Positions 8,691 to 19,018 of a DNA stretch of 64,000 nucleotides are shown piece after piece. The notes beneath the pieces are model-generated. The model made no database searches and had not been told where the DNA came from. It saw nothing but the letters and a program-made list of their open reading frames with translations. Origin of the DNA: Locusta migratoria. Taxonomy: Eukaryota > Arthropoda > Insecta > Orthoptera > Acrididae. Position 1 is the first letter of the stretch; the number at the start of each line of letters is the position of its first letter. The stretch is from contig CM048745.1 of the NCBI GenBank assembly GCA_026315105.1, positions 788,373,390 to 788,437,389 on the forward strand. The letters run 5' to 3'. A program made the position numbers and the translations under genes.

Positions 8691-10020
8691 TGAATACCTC
8701 TGGATTTTGTATTATAACTTGCTTATTTTCCTCTCGACTTTATCATCATTACAAACTTCGGTCCCTGGCGCTTGAGGATTGAAGGTATGACGTTGGGAGT
8801 AAGTACGAAAATCTAACTGTGTGCCAGCAATACTTAAGAGTACCTATCTATGCCTTAAGATCTTTCGGTTCAGTTCTCTCAACGCTGTCTGAACTCTGTT
8901 TTAAAAATATCGAAGAAATCGATGCTGATCAAGTAAGTGCAAATAGCTTGAAGTTAATCTTCAACTAAACGTATTTCGTAGTCTGTCACACAAAGGCTAC
9001 TGTACTTCTCCATTCGTTTTGACAAGTTCGCCGTTTTTTGCCAGTTTGTGTGTTTTCTTTCCTTTCCCGTAATCCCACAACTATTTGTCCAATTCTGGTA
9101 ATATTTCCTTGCCGATTTTGGTATTCTTTTTTCTCGGTTCATTGTAATTTGATTGCCAAATTCTCTATTTAAATTTTTTTATTGTAAATTACATGTTTTC
9201 ATCAAGGCGAGGTAAGCATCCAATAGACAGCCGCGTTTCTATTTTGATATTACAATACATTTCATGTTATACCTTATATGTTTCGCCACTGTGTGTTGAG
9301 CTCTATTTTAATTTTCCCTACTTGGCTGTATTGTCTTTGGTAGGAACAGAGGAGTTATAACCTTGTACTTCAGTCTCCTCAAAACCCCAAAAAACAAAAA
9401 CAACAACATGTTACTTGTAAGTTCACAGTTTTTGTTGTTACTTTCTTTGCAATTCCAATATTCGTCTCCACATTTCATACTTTTTAGCCTAAATCGATGT
9501 TTATGCAAATTTTGTAGTTTTTTTGTTAAATTTGTTATTATTTCACTATGGGTGCTGCGTTCTTTAACAATGTTGTTAATTTTTACCAAATTCACTATTA
9601 TTTGTTCTAATTTGCGTTATTTTTCCCCGTCGAGTGGTATTTCTTACCAACTACAGCGTTGTATCTTGTTACTGTTTTGTACCTTCTGCATTTTTTTCGC
9701 CAGATTCGGTCTTTCTATTTTGCTGATTCGGTGTATATTTTCCCAAATTCGATTTTATGTCATTTTCAATATTTATAACGTCAGTATTGGCGTATTTATT
9801 AAATTTGTTGTTTGTCTGTTTCAATTTGGCATTATACTACAGTTTTTTATATTTCTGGACTGCAGCTATCTTATTCAGAACCAAAAAACGTTCTTTAGAG
9901 CAAATCAGGACGTAGCATTTGGCAGTTGATGTTAGGTGGCGTGAGGTACTGATAAACAGATGCCACATTCGGTACTATTCCCGTGGGAAAGACCGTCCAA
10001 AATTCTAGTTCTCTACTCTG
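8691..10020. other. AT-rich stretch, no gene recognised
   Basis: T-rich on the plus strand, with loosely recurring 'aaattcg', 'gattcgg' and 'tttgccag' words between about 9000 and 9850, suggestive of a very old degenerate tandem repeat. A 188-codon open frame (9363-9929) is rich in F, L and I and shows no motif; I treat it as composition-driven. Confidence 0.5.
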
Positions 10021-10023
10021 ATT

Positions 10024-10240
10024 ACCGAGCGAGGTGGCTCAGAGGTAATCCACCTCCGGCCATCCAGATTTAGGTTTTCCGTGATTTCCCTAAATCACTC
10101 CAGGCAAATGCCGGGATGGTTCCTTTCAAAGGGCACGGCCGATGTCCTTCCCCACCCTTACCCAAAACTCCGTGCGTTAGCTCCGTCTCTAATGACCAAG
10201 TTGTCGACCGGACGTTAAACCATAAGCTTCCTTTCTACTC
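10024..10240 (+). mobile_element. tRNA-derived SINE (second family)
   Basis: Begins 'accgagcgaggtggctcaga' and continues 'catccagatttaggttttcc', 'gtgatttccctaaatcactc', 'caggcaaatgccgggatggt', 'ttcaaagggcacggccgatg', ending near 'cataagcttcctttc'. The anticodon/B-box part of the head is shortened. This family is widespread in insects; here it is the reference for the decayed copy at 8390-8690. Confidence 0.85.
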
Positions 10241-10686
10241 TGATTTAACAATACATTAGAAGGCTACGCGCAAAAACGCAATTCTTCTATAGTTAAAATT
10301 AGAAAAACGATTAATTAAATTTACTTATGTTTCATAATAAAACATCTCTCAATAGCGAGTTACAGCCCTGTTACTTCAGATCATTTAATATCATGAAAAT
10401 TAGTGAACAAGAGATACGAAAAGGCTGACGAAACTCATAAGCCATGTTTTACCACCAGTTAACGCGCCTATAACCGGAAGTGGATTGCGCTGCCTCTTCA
10501 CGGCTTAGACAGTCATTGGAGAATAGACATGCTGTCAGGTGCGATAGGTTGTGTATTAGGAATTTGCTCTGTAAAGTGTATCTGAACGCAGTTAATGTGA
10601 TTCTGCGTTCATTAATAGGCGAATCGCATCCCTATAATAGAGTTCCATATATCATTATCTCACAAAGTAGTACCGCAATAAAGAAC
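10241..10686. other. Unassigned flank left of the hAT element
   Basis: No repeat or coding signal recognised. It ends at the hAT target site. Confidence 0.5.
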
Positions 10687-11019
10687 CTTATCAGCAGTGG
10701 CGGCGCTAGACGAAAACTGGGCGTCGGCGAACTCGTCTTTACGAGGCCCCTCTCATTTTTCAGTAGGGAAGGAAACGTTAAATAAAATGAGCTGAATTAT
10801 ACATCAATAATCATTATACTAAAATTTTATTTGTATAATATACAAGTATTATTGCAATAACAAAAATTACAATCATAAATTAAAATAGAGAACTTTTCGG
10901 CTTTCCGACTCGCAAAATTTTTTAAAGGTCACATCACTATTAATACTAGCCGCTATTTTCGCTTTAGTTGATGTTACTGACAACGCAGGTAGTCTTTCTT
11001 GCCTCATTCTGCTTCTCAC

Positions 11020-11545
11020 GTAATTTTGAAAAAATCATTCTTATGCCAAGGCTGCAAAATATTTTTCTTTGTTATATTCTACCGGTTTCGGCATTTGTTG
11101 CCATCGACAGGAAATCAAAAAGATATTTTACATCGAAGCCAATAAGATAACAATTTTACTGAGTGCAGCAACGACTAATTTACAATAAAATATTGTGATT
11201 GTTTTTAAAAGCCTTTCCATTTTACATCATGTAGTACGTATTCCTTTCGTTAATCTTTAACTATTACAAATAAGACTAACAATATGTACAGATGACGTTA
11301 TTGACACAAAAGTTAAAGATTAATTAAAGGAATGCCTACTACATGATGTAAAATGCAAAGGCTTTTAGAAACAATCACAATAGACGTTGCTGTGCTCAAT
11401 GAAAACGTTTTCTTATTGACTTTGATGTAAAATATCTTTTTGATTTCCTGTTGATGGCAGCAATTGCCGAAACCGGTAGAATATAACAAATAAAAATATT
11501 TTGCAGCCTTTGCATAAGCATGATTTTTTTTTTTTCAAAGTACAT
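11020..11545. repeat. Fold-back repeat with two hammerhead-like cores
   Basis: Diverged inverted arms of about 240 bp: left from about 11026 ('gaaaaaatcattcttatgcc') and right to about 11538 ('gcataagcatgattttt'). Both contain 'attctaccggtttcggca' or its complement. Each arm carries a hammerhead-like core facing outward from the centre. Nested in the hAT element. Confidence 0.75.
11443..11483 (+). ncRNA. Hammerhead-like core (mirror copy 11077-11115, minus strand)
   Basis: CTGTTGA (11448-11454, one base off CUGANGA), stem II TGGCA...TTGCCG, GAAA (11469-11472), self-complementary ACCGGT, triplet GTA (11476-11478). The mirror copy on the minus strand has CTGTCGA (complement of 11104-11110) and the same ACCGGT/GTA. 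The changed third or fourth core base probably lowers or abolishes activity. Confidence 0.5.
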
Positions 11546-11881
11546 AACGTCTGTAGATTAGCACCTAAAAAAGTAACTCTTAATCAATCTTAACTTTGGG
11601 AAGCTTCTCTCGGCTGAAACTGTACTGATTGGAACTGTAACGATGATTCTGATTGTTATGTAAACATTTGGATATACTTCTATTAATTGTTTTCTAAAAT
11701 GTGCTGAAGCAGTTGTTTTGCGTCTTTGATTGTGTCTAGTGGGTTGGATTTTAAAATCTGGAGTTTCTTGTAATGTTCTAATGACTGTATGTCACTATTT
11801 TCGTCTTCCCGGAGTATTATACCTAAATCATTACAATGCTTGAGAAGGTCCTCCTTGGATAGAGATTTCAAATAATTGATA

Positions 11882-12337
11882 TCTTTATATATAAAGCAGA
11901 GTGTCCGTATGTTTGTGTGTACGTGTTGCATACAAATCTACAATTTTGTTCCAATCTTTATGAAATTCTGCACACGTAAGCTTCAATTCATGACGACGGT
12001 AGCCGTGGCATTCGGTATGACGTTATAATTTATAATTTGTACAGTACAAATTGTAGGCGCAGGAAATTTTACAGACAGTATACACACATATAGTTAAATG
12101 TAAGTTTAAATAAATACCCGGGCAAGGCCAAAAAAATGTTCAAATGTTTGTAAATCTATTGGACCAAACTGCGTGGACATCAGTCCGTAGCTTACAAACT
12201 ACTTAAACCCAGGTAAACTAACCTAAGGACAAACACACACACCCATGCCCCTGGGAGGACTCGAACCTCCGCAGCGAGGCGCCAGAGACCGCTCGGCTAC
12301 TCCACCGCGGCCCACACAACGCCGGGATTTCAGCTAG
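11882..12337 (+). mobile_element. Small non-autonomous Helitron inside the hAT transposase
   Basis: 5' end TCTTTATATATAAAGCAGAG (11882 on) follows an A; 3' end TTTCAGCTAG (to 12337) precedes a T, with a hairpin CCCGGgcaacgCCGGG about 7 nt before CTAG (now split by a SINE). Helitrons insert between A and T without a target duplication. Joining 11881 to 12338 restores the minus-strand hAT frame through ...QRFGFIYDINYLKSL, which independently fixes both borders. Confidence 0.88.
12130..12316 (-). mobile_element. tRNA-derived SINE in the Helitron hairpin loop
   Basis: Minus strand: GGGCCGCGGTGGAGTAGCCG head, B-box GGTTCGAGTCC, 'gtgtgtgtttgtccttaggt' body, end 'aaacatttgaacattttttt'. Flanks CAAGGCC (12123-12129) and CAACGCC (12317-12323) are a 7-bp target duplication with one mismatch. 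This is a subfamily distinct from the one at 2737 (different head and 'ggtccaatag' end). Confidence 0.85.
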
Positions 12338-14439
12338 TCATAGATAAAACCAAATCGCTGAAATTATCCTTCGAGCGCTTTCAATCGCCATTCACTGTCG
12401 ACTATTGCACCATCTATCATTGTATTAAAAAAATTAACTCTGTACTACATTTCAGCAGATTGTAATGGTTCATCAATTAGTTCGTAATCGAACATTCGTT
12501 TTTTCGGTGCTATTCTTTTCTTTTTTAACTCAGACTTAATTTCGTAACTACTTTTTTCTACAAACAATCGAGTTTCTGCATCGCATGTTTCAAATCCTGT
12601 AATACGGAATTCTCGAATCCAATCACGAAATGAACGTAAAGAGTCAACAGAGTCAACAGCTACTCTCAGGTTCACTTGAGCCGACTGCTATCGTTTATTT
12701 ATATTGTTCACTTATAGTACAATCGCGTACCATACGTATATTGCAACAATAAACTCAAAAGTTGACGTTTCGTTCAAGACTGCTTCACAGTCACTTCACA
12801 GTTTTACTTTTTAGGTCATTCACACATTCGATGACATCATCAAATTGGAATAATATAGCTTTTAGTGCTCCGATTCTGCTTTCCTATCTTGTTTCAGACA
12901 GAGGTTTCAGTGTCAATTTTATTTTTGTTTCTATAATTTTAGAGCACTTTCTAGACCTTGTAAAGAGCACATAAATTTTATTGATGAAGCCGAAAACTAT
13001 TGTAGCTGATGTAGATGAGTTAGCTGCGTCTGTAAATTCCAAGAAAAGCATGCGTATGGCGTAAAGAATGCTCGTGGATTAATATTAAGTATTCTTCTTC
13101 TAACACTTTTATTAATGCCAACCATACTGGCGCCGTTATTATATCCATGTACTCGGCAGTTCTTTATATTTAGATCATTATATTCTAGTTTCTTTAAAAC
13201 GATATTTGTTAAATCTTCCTGTTGTTTCTGCAATGGCAAGAAACCCGTGTTCCTCTATCTCTCCAGTTGAGGAATTGCAAAATCTTAGTATTATTAACAT
13301 TTGTTCCACACAGCTCACATCCCTGGTACAATCGAGCATGAAGACATAATATTTTGCTTGTTTGACTATTTTTACAATTTCGTTAATGACAGATTTTGTC
13401 ATTAATGAAAGTAATTCATTTTGAATCTCGTCGTTCAGATAATGCTGAAATAGTTGCATTTCATTGTTGTGTTGGAAGTGCTCTTTTAATGTTAGGTCAT
13501 ATTTGGATAACAGTGTTAATAGTTCTATAAAATTTCCACTGTTTTCAGTATCATTCAGGGTAAGGGATTCTCGATGACCTCTAAATGCCAGATTGTACGA
13601 GGCTAAGTAGTTGATAATGTCGATCAATCTTTCGACCAAGTTATACCAATACCTTTGTGAGTCCCTAATCAGTCTCTCGTTTTCCTTATCTACTGTTTTC
13701 CCATATTTGATTCATTTATATAATTTCATCCATTTAATCATTCAATCGATGTGTCCTTGACTTTGATTATGTTCATGTCTTTGCAATGTCCTATTCAGGT
13801 CTTTCCAATCACAACAGCCTTCTTTTACCATCTGTGACTGCAAGTGTGAGAAAAATCTACATGGAAATCAATAAACCACCGTTACCCAATCTTCTAGTAA
13901 AATAAAATTTATTAAAATGTCTTTTATCTGCGTCTTTGGGGTAAGTCTCATCAGATTTCTCGAGGTTTTGTTGGGGACCATTTTGAGCTAAATTATGGCG
14001 CTGTGAATCTGTTACTGGAAACACGCACTTTCCCAGATCTAATTCTGTAAATGACTCTGTTTTATGAACAATATCCTCTCGATTCTGAATCACAAATATT
14101 TTCACTTCTTAACTCTTTATTCATCTCAGAATGTTGGATAACAGCAGTTTCGCCAAATTTTGATGGCTCTGGTTCTGTCAGCGACTACAGAAACTTGGAG
14201 GAGAGATTCATCAGAGGCCTTTGGAGCAGATTCATCTGAAGTAAGTTTGGAGGCATACCATTTGGATAAGCTTATCTATGTGATATGTTGGCCCAAGGGT
14301 GAAAGAATATTGTATTACTCCTCCTATGAATGGTTTTGTCACACTTATTCCGATATGTTCTGCAGAAAATCAGAAATTCATAAAAGTTGAAACGCTGAAA
14401 GATACCTTTTTATGTCTACGATCGTCCTTAACCGATGTC

Positions 14440-14960
14440 TGTATGGAATTGACATTTCTTTTCTAATAATGTGGCCACCAGTTGTTTTAATTATAAACAT
14501 CCTCACTTTGAACGGTTGTTATTATAAAATTTCCTTTAGCGCTAGAGCTTACTATGTTTTCACACACGTCCTTCAATGTGTATAGTCTGACAATGTGTAT
14601 AGTCTTTGACTACTGCGAAGTTCCTATTATTTGGAAGAAAGGAGTGTCCTCTGACAGGGAAAGGAAGTCTGATGTTGAAAAACGCCTCTGAGCACTTATA
14701 GCTATTAACAAATCTGATAAGGGTATTGTTCTTATTCTCACCTGGACAGCCGACACAAAACAACCAGAGTTCTTTAACACTAGATGAAACACGGATATTG
14801 AAATAATGGAGGAGAAAACTGCGTACCTCATTTGGACTGTTCTTAGCTTGCCCCTCATGGTAGATGTGGAAGGATAATGAATTAGTTGTCATGTTATGCA
14901 CAGAGAAAACTTGAATTGTTAGTTTACGATGATAATACATGGGTAATACATATCCTGAAC
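14440..14960 (-). pseudogene. Fragment of a transposon-derived RNase-H-fold-like protein (DUF7869-type)
   Basis: A 126-codon minus-strand frame (14560-14940) reads YYHRKLTIQVFSVHNM, NEVRSFLLHYFNIR, VKELWLFCVGCPGENKN (about 14735-14785), IRLPFPVRGHSFLPNNRNFA (about 14615-14674). From memory of the family, the usual motifs are a D-G/S-C-x-GQN block and GHSFLPxDRDF; here D is V and D is N, so acidic residues are lost. These proteins are common in insect genomes and transposon-linked; exact class not certain. Foreign fragment upstream of the hAT transposase. Confidence 0.5.
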
Positions 14961-15419
14961 TGGTATCTTAGGCAAGCATACATTTTGTATGTAGTAAGAT
15001 GTTACAGCAAGAAAATCCTCTCTCTCAATGCATAACTTGGTTGCACACAAATAAAACTAATACAGAAGTTTTACCAACTTAAAGCTATAGATGAATATGT
15101 TTCCCTGAATGTACCGTCGCTAGAAATAATGTATAGAATTTGGGGACTGAAGTCTCTTTGGTATTAAGCGATGTGTATTGGGTGTTGGAACATTGCTGTG
15201 CCCATAACACACAACCATGAAAATGTGGACTTAAGTCGTTTTGCAAATTCAAGTTCATATATATATATATATTATTTTAGATTGTAGTACGCATTGTGCG
15301 ATCTTCTGCGCGTTCGCTATGAACTTCCTCACTTTAAAGCTATGTAGCTTCATACGTATTCATCATATTCTAATGAAATTTTCGTTTATTTAACCAATAT
15401 ATTGGTAGTGTAAATCAGA

Positions 15420-15592
15420 CCCGCGGGGGAGCGGCCGAGCGCATTGCGATGTGTGAGGCCGTTCCCAGTCGGGGGTTCGAATCCCCCCCCCCCCCTCGGG
15501 CATGGATGTTTTTGTCGTCTTTAGTGTAAGGTAGCTCATAAGTAGTTTAGGGACTGATGACCCCGCAGTTACGTCCCATTTGAATATATAGT
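15420..15592 (+). mobile_element. tRNA-derived SINE
   Basis: Head 'gcgggggagcggccgagcgc', B-box GGTTCGAATCC extended by a C run, body 'gggactgatgaccccgcagt'. AATCAGA occurs just before and just after it, a probable short target duplication. Nested in the hAT element. Confidence 0.85.
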
Positions 15593-15599
15593 TTTAATC

Positions 15600-15860
15600 A
15601 GAGCGGCCTGTTTACCCGGCCAGGCCCCTGTGCCCGCCAGCTGCGCTCCGTTGTCCGTTCTGTACAGCGGTCATTAGAGCCCGACTGCACCGCCAGCCGA
15701 CGGAGCGAGCCGCGCTGTGCCGTCGAGCGATGTGCCCGAGGTTCGACCAGACACCCACCGGGCGCGAGCCCGCGACAGGGTTCGGTGCATCAGCGAAACG
15801 ACAGCGCTGGGAACGCGGGAACGCAGCACTGCGCAGACAGTTCAGAGCGAAACATTGAAG
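15600..15860. other. CpG-rich block near the hAT right end
   Basis: GC-rich DNA upstream (with respect to the minus-strand transposase) of the hAT gene and just inside the right TIR. It could hold the element's promoter. No specific site can be supported. Confidence 0.3.
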
Positions 15861-16287
15861 TATTCAGGGCTAGTTTCAGTATTTATTTCGTACGCGACTT
15901 CGTCGCTATAACTTAGCAGTTGAAAAACGTCGTTAAACCTTCAAATTAAAAAAAAAATACGATGTTTTGCGAGGCCCCCACAGGCGCGAGGCCGTCGGCG
16001 GCCGCCGACGTCACCGACGCCTAGCGCCGCCATTGCTTATCAGGCACAGGATCAAGAACTAACGACCTAGTGCCATCTTCTGCGCTGGGGCACTGATTTA
16101 GTAGACTACAGGCTGGTTTTGGTTTTCCTTAGACACTATGCGTTTCACTCAGGGTATTGGAAGGAAATAGGCACTTTGTGTGTTCTGCATTTTCCTTACA
16201 GACGGAATCAAGTAGTTCTACATATCATCTATCGTAAAGTAAAACAGGTACTGGCTCAGAAGAAACATTAAGACACTGAGAAACACT

Positions 16288-16462
16288 GCTCTAACGCGCC
16301 TTGCTGCGGAGCGTACGGTTACTCACCGTCGGAGGTTCGAGTCCTCTCTCGAGTATGGGTGTGTGTATTGTCCTCACGTTATTTTAAGTAGTTTGTGAAC
16401 CTAAGGACTGATAATCGTAGTTGTTAAGTCCCATATATTTACAACCATTTGCATATTTTATA
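16288..16462 (+). mobile_element. Truncated tRNA-derived SINE
   Basis: Starts inside the head ('acgcgccttgctgcggagcg'), B-box GGTTCGAGTCC, body 'gtgtgtgtattgtcctcacg', 'ctaaggactgataatcgtag', ending 'tacaaccatttgcatatttt'. Diverged. Confidence 0.75.
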
Positions 16463-17403
16463 TTTTTTTTCTTCTCTCCTGTCGTAGGTTCATTAAACGG
16501 GAAATGAACTATCATGAACCGCAGCCTTGAGGCGAAAATACGTCAAAATGCAATTTTGGCATTCAGTAAATAAAAAATTAAAAGAGCTCTGTAACTTGGC
16601 GCTTTTGGGGTAATGCGCCATGTTTAAAAGACCGTCGTAGTCTTCAATTTTTTTAGTTTTAACCATCGTAGCTGAACCATGTGTCGGACTGGGATCATTT
16701 GGCACCAATTTACTTTACGCAATCGTGTATAAAGATATAATTATTTAAAATAGTCTGGTTTTGCTTTTCTCTTTACGTGGATTCATTTCAGTATTTTAGC
16801 GTTTATGTTTTATCTTTATTTTGGTTAAAGTAAATGGTAAAACAAACTATTTGGCGTAAAAATCAAGCCGATTAGCAGCTTAGTCGATTACTGTGGGCAA
16901 TGGATTTTTGGGACTTCATAGAATCTGATCTAGACAGTATTTTATTGTATAATTTCATTAGACTAAAATTATCAGTAACAATTATTGGAAAAATTTCGTA
17001 TTGACATTTACGACGTTTTTTAAAGACATCGTATTATTTAGTAATCTAAATAATATTTAGTATTTTTATTTAAAAAAGCTGATTTTCTGAATTTTTTAGT
17101 ATAAACCGCCAGTTTCCCTGTTTTTTCCCTATCATTTTCGTGAAATTGTCGTTTCTTATTGAGCATTTTCCCTGAATTCATTTTTACAGGTAACGGTGCA
17201 TGATTGCATCGAGTTGTGTAGGTGGAAGAGGCCCTGGTATTCTTGGAAAGAGAGTATTGACGAGTAGACAGGTCAACACTTTTCCTCGACCTAAATCTCA
17301 TCGAGCAAGTGTGGGTTCATTAGAGAGACGGATCTATCACAAGAGCTTCTCAGCACACCGTGGCCGGTAAGGGAACAGCATGCAGAGAACGCGCGATCGT
17401 CGG
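16463..17403. other. AT-rich stretch, nothing recognised
   Basis: Short open frames only (largest 87 codons), without motifs. Confidence 0.5.
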
Positions 17404-17588
17404 TGGTTCAAATGTTCAAATGTTTTTTAATTCTATGTGACCAAACTACGTTGATCATCAGTCCCTAATCTTACAAACTACTTGAACTAAGTTAAACTAA
17501 GCTAAGGACAACACACACATCCATGCCCGAGGGAGGATTCGAACCTCCGTCGCGGAAGGCCGCGCGATCCGTAACGTGACGCTCCAAG
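17404..17588 (-). mobile_element. 5'-truncated tRNA-derived SINE
   Basis: Minus strand: begins 'ggagcgtcacgttacggatc', B-box GGTTCGAATCC, 'gggactgatgatcaacgtag' body, end 'aaacatttgaacatttgaac'. The A-box end of the head is missing. Confidence 0.85.
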
Positions 17589-17708
17589 AATTGGTTTGCA
17601 CCAGTCATGATGGCAGCAAGTTTTCATTCTGCACTCGTCTTTGAATAAAAGAGTCGTGTCTGTTCTCTTCATGTATTTCATTCAGTTACCTTCTGCACAG
17701 TAAAACTT

Positions 17709-17963
17709 CAAAGTGCGTCAGTACGAACGCAACCTCCAACATGGAGGTCGAGATGTTTTAAGTATTTTAATTTTTTTAAGGTATGTATTTTTATCATTGA
17801 TTTTTTCTGAAACTTGTGCAATTGGCTTATAACTTGACATGTATTTTATTCTAACTGGTTCTTTTGTATTTATTTTAGCACTGATAATGACCACACAGTA
17901 ATCGAAATCTAGATCTGCAAATAAATAAATATTTTCACGACTGGTTGCTGAAAAATTTCCACA
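17709..17963 (+). repeat. Dispersed 250-bp repeat with hammerhead-like core (copy 1)
   Basis: Shares about 245 bp with 31203-31450 ('cagtacgaacgcaacc' through 'ctgaaaaatttcca'). CTGATAA (17881-17887), GAAA (17904-17907) and the palindrome ATCTAGAT (17907-17914) keep hammerhead order, but stem II is damaged here. It lies about 130 bp upstream of Penelope-like RT, where a terminal repeat (pLTR) would be expected. That role is an inference. Confidence 0.6.
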
Positions 17964-17965
17964 AC

Positions 17966-18052
17966 CCTTTAAGTTAGTTGATAAGTAATTTGTAAGATTG
18001 GGGACTGCACACCACACAGTTAAGTCCCATAAGCTTTACAAACATTTGAACG
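17966..18052 (+). mobile_element. SINE 3' fragment
   Basis: Only the body end is present: 'taagtaatttgtaagattgg', 'ggactgcacaccacacagtt', 'aagtcccataagctttacaa', 'acatttgaacg'. Confidence 0.75.
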
Positions 18053-18084
18053 TTTTTGGCCCTGCGGACAGCACTGATGTACCG

Positions 18085-19018
18085 TGAATACATGCATACC
18101 ATAAAACATACAAAATAAAAAATTCAAGACTATTGTCCAACAAAATTTAAAAAAAAATCATCACAATACCAATGTCAGGAACATTTGTATCCTTTGAAAT
18201 AACCAACCTATATACAAACATACCAATTCACGAGAAAATAAACATTATAGAAGAAAACTTATTGAAACACAAGAAAATTTCATTAGCCAGTATTTACGAA
18301 ATACTTAATCTCTTACAACTGGTACTATCACAAATCTATTTCGAATTTAACAATGAGATTTATACTAAAAAATATGGTGCGGGATATGGGATGCAGCATT
18401 GCGGGTACTATAGCAGATATTTTTCTTAACTCATTAGAAGAAACATTTTTTCAACCAATGAAACTACAAACAACAAAAATTGTTTATTATTGTAGATATG
18501 TAGATGGCGCTATCTTCCTCGTTGATGGTAATCAGAATGATATCTTGGCAATTTATGATGCCCTTAACAACCTCCACCCTAACACTAAATTTATCGTAGA
18601 GATAGAACGTAACAAGTCCATAAACTTTTTAGACTTAACAATCATAAATACTAACGACTTACCCATTTTAGAAATTTACAGAAAACCTACCAAAACAGAC
18701 AACATCATAAATACAAACTCTTTCCATCCGAAAGCACACAAACATGCTTTCTTTAATACTATGATTAACAGGCATCTACACCTACCACTAAAAGAAGATG
18801 AAATTCATAAAGAATCACAAACACTAAAATACATGGCACAACAAAATAACTATAAACCAACTTTCATAGAAAAACTATATAAAAAAATACCACACCAACA
18901 ATAAAACACTTCACCAAGACGTCACTCTAGAAAAAGATTCTACACCCCAGAGGGACAATATCAGATAAATTAAACAGACTTCTAAAAAACTGTAAAACTT
19001 GCATATAGAACAGCACAT
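18085..19018 (+). pseudogene. Penelope-like element, reverse transcriptase part
   Basis: Two overlapping frames (18172-18429 and 18353-18904) give FVSFEITNLYTNIPI (about 18184-18228), MGCSIAGTIADIFLNSLEE (about 18383-18439), IVYYCRYVDGAIFLVDG (about 18479-18529), NKSINFLDLTI, EIYRKPTKTDNIINTNSFHP and HKHAFFNTMINRHLHLPL. The order and words are Penelope-type. The catalytic YVDD is YVDG, so the second Asp is lost, and the frame breaks just before the RT motif-B region. The coding sequence resumes after the LTR element at 28500. It targets and copies its own RNA in intact relatives; this one is dead. Confidence 0.88.

Larger units (their letters stand above)
11683..14270 (-). pseudogene. hAT transposase, ZMYM1-like, degraded and interrupted
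   Basis: Pieces in N-to-C order on the minus strand. N-terminal: SKFGETAVIQHSEMNKELRS (about 14090-14160). TTF-type region: DLGKCVFPVTDSQRHNL, PKDADKRHFNKFYFTRRLG (13870-14045). SHLQSQMVKEGCCDWKDLNR (about 13795-13850). LVERLIDIINYLASYNLAFR with GHRES (about 13565-13640), then AKYYVFMLDCTRDVSCVEQM (about 13305-13365) with the first catalytic Asp. GEIEEHGFL, then CRVHGYNNGASMVGINKSVR (about 13090-13160, the C-x-HG-Y-N-NGA block with D changed to N), INPRAFFTPYACFSWNL. C-terminal: LKSLSKEDLLKHCNDLGI (about 11815-11870). Stops and frameshifts occur, and a Helitron splits the C-terminal part. Confidence 0.85.
10695..16035 (-). mobile_element. Complete hAT DNA transposon (host of further insertions)
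   Basis: Left end CAGTGGCGGCGCTAG (10695-10709) and right end CTAGCGCCGCCATTG (16021-16035) are inverted repeats with one mismatch. Both sides carry the 8-bp duplication CTTATCAG (10687-10694 and 16036-16043), diagnostic for hAT. Subterminal GC-rich blocks also match in inverted form ('ggcgtcggcgaactc' near the left end; 'gacgtcaccgacgcc' near the right). A degraded transposase lies inside on the minus strand. Nested inside: fold-back 11020-11545, Helitron 11882-12337 with SINE 12130-12316, a transposase-like fragment 14440-14960 and SINE 15420-15592. Confidence 0.93.

Noticed and set aside
9363..9929. 188-codon open frame, hydrophobic
   Set aside because: T-rich DNA yields F/L/I-rich frames; there is no conserved motif, and an antisense open frame overlaps it.
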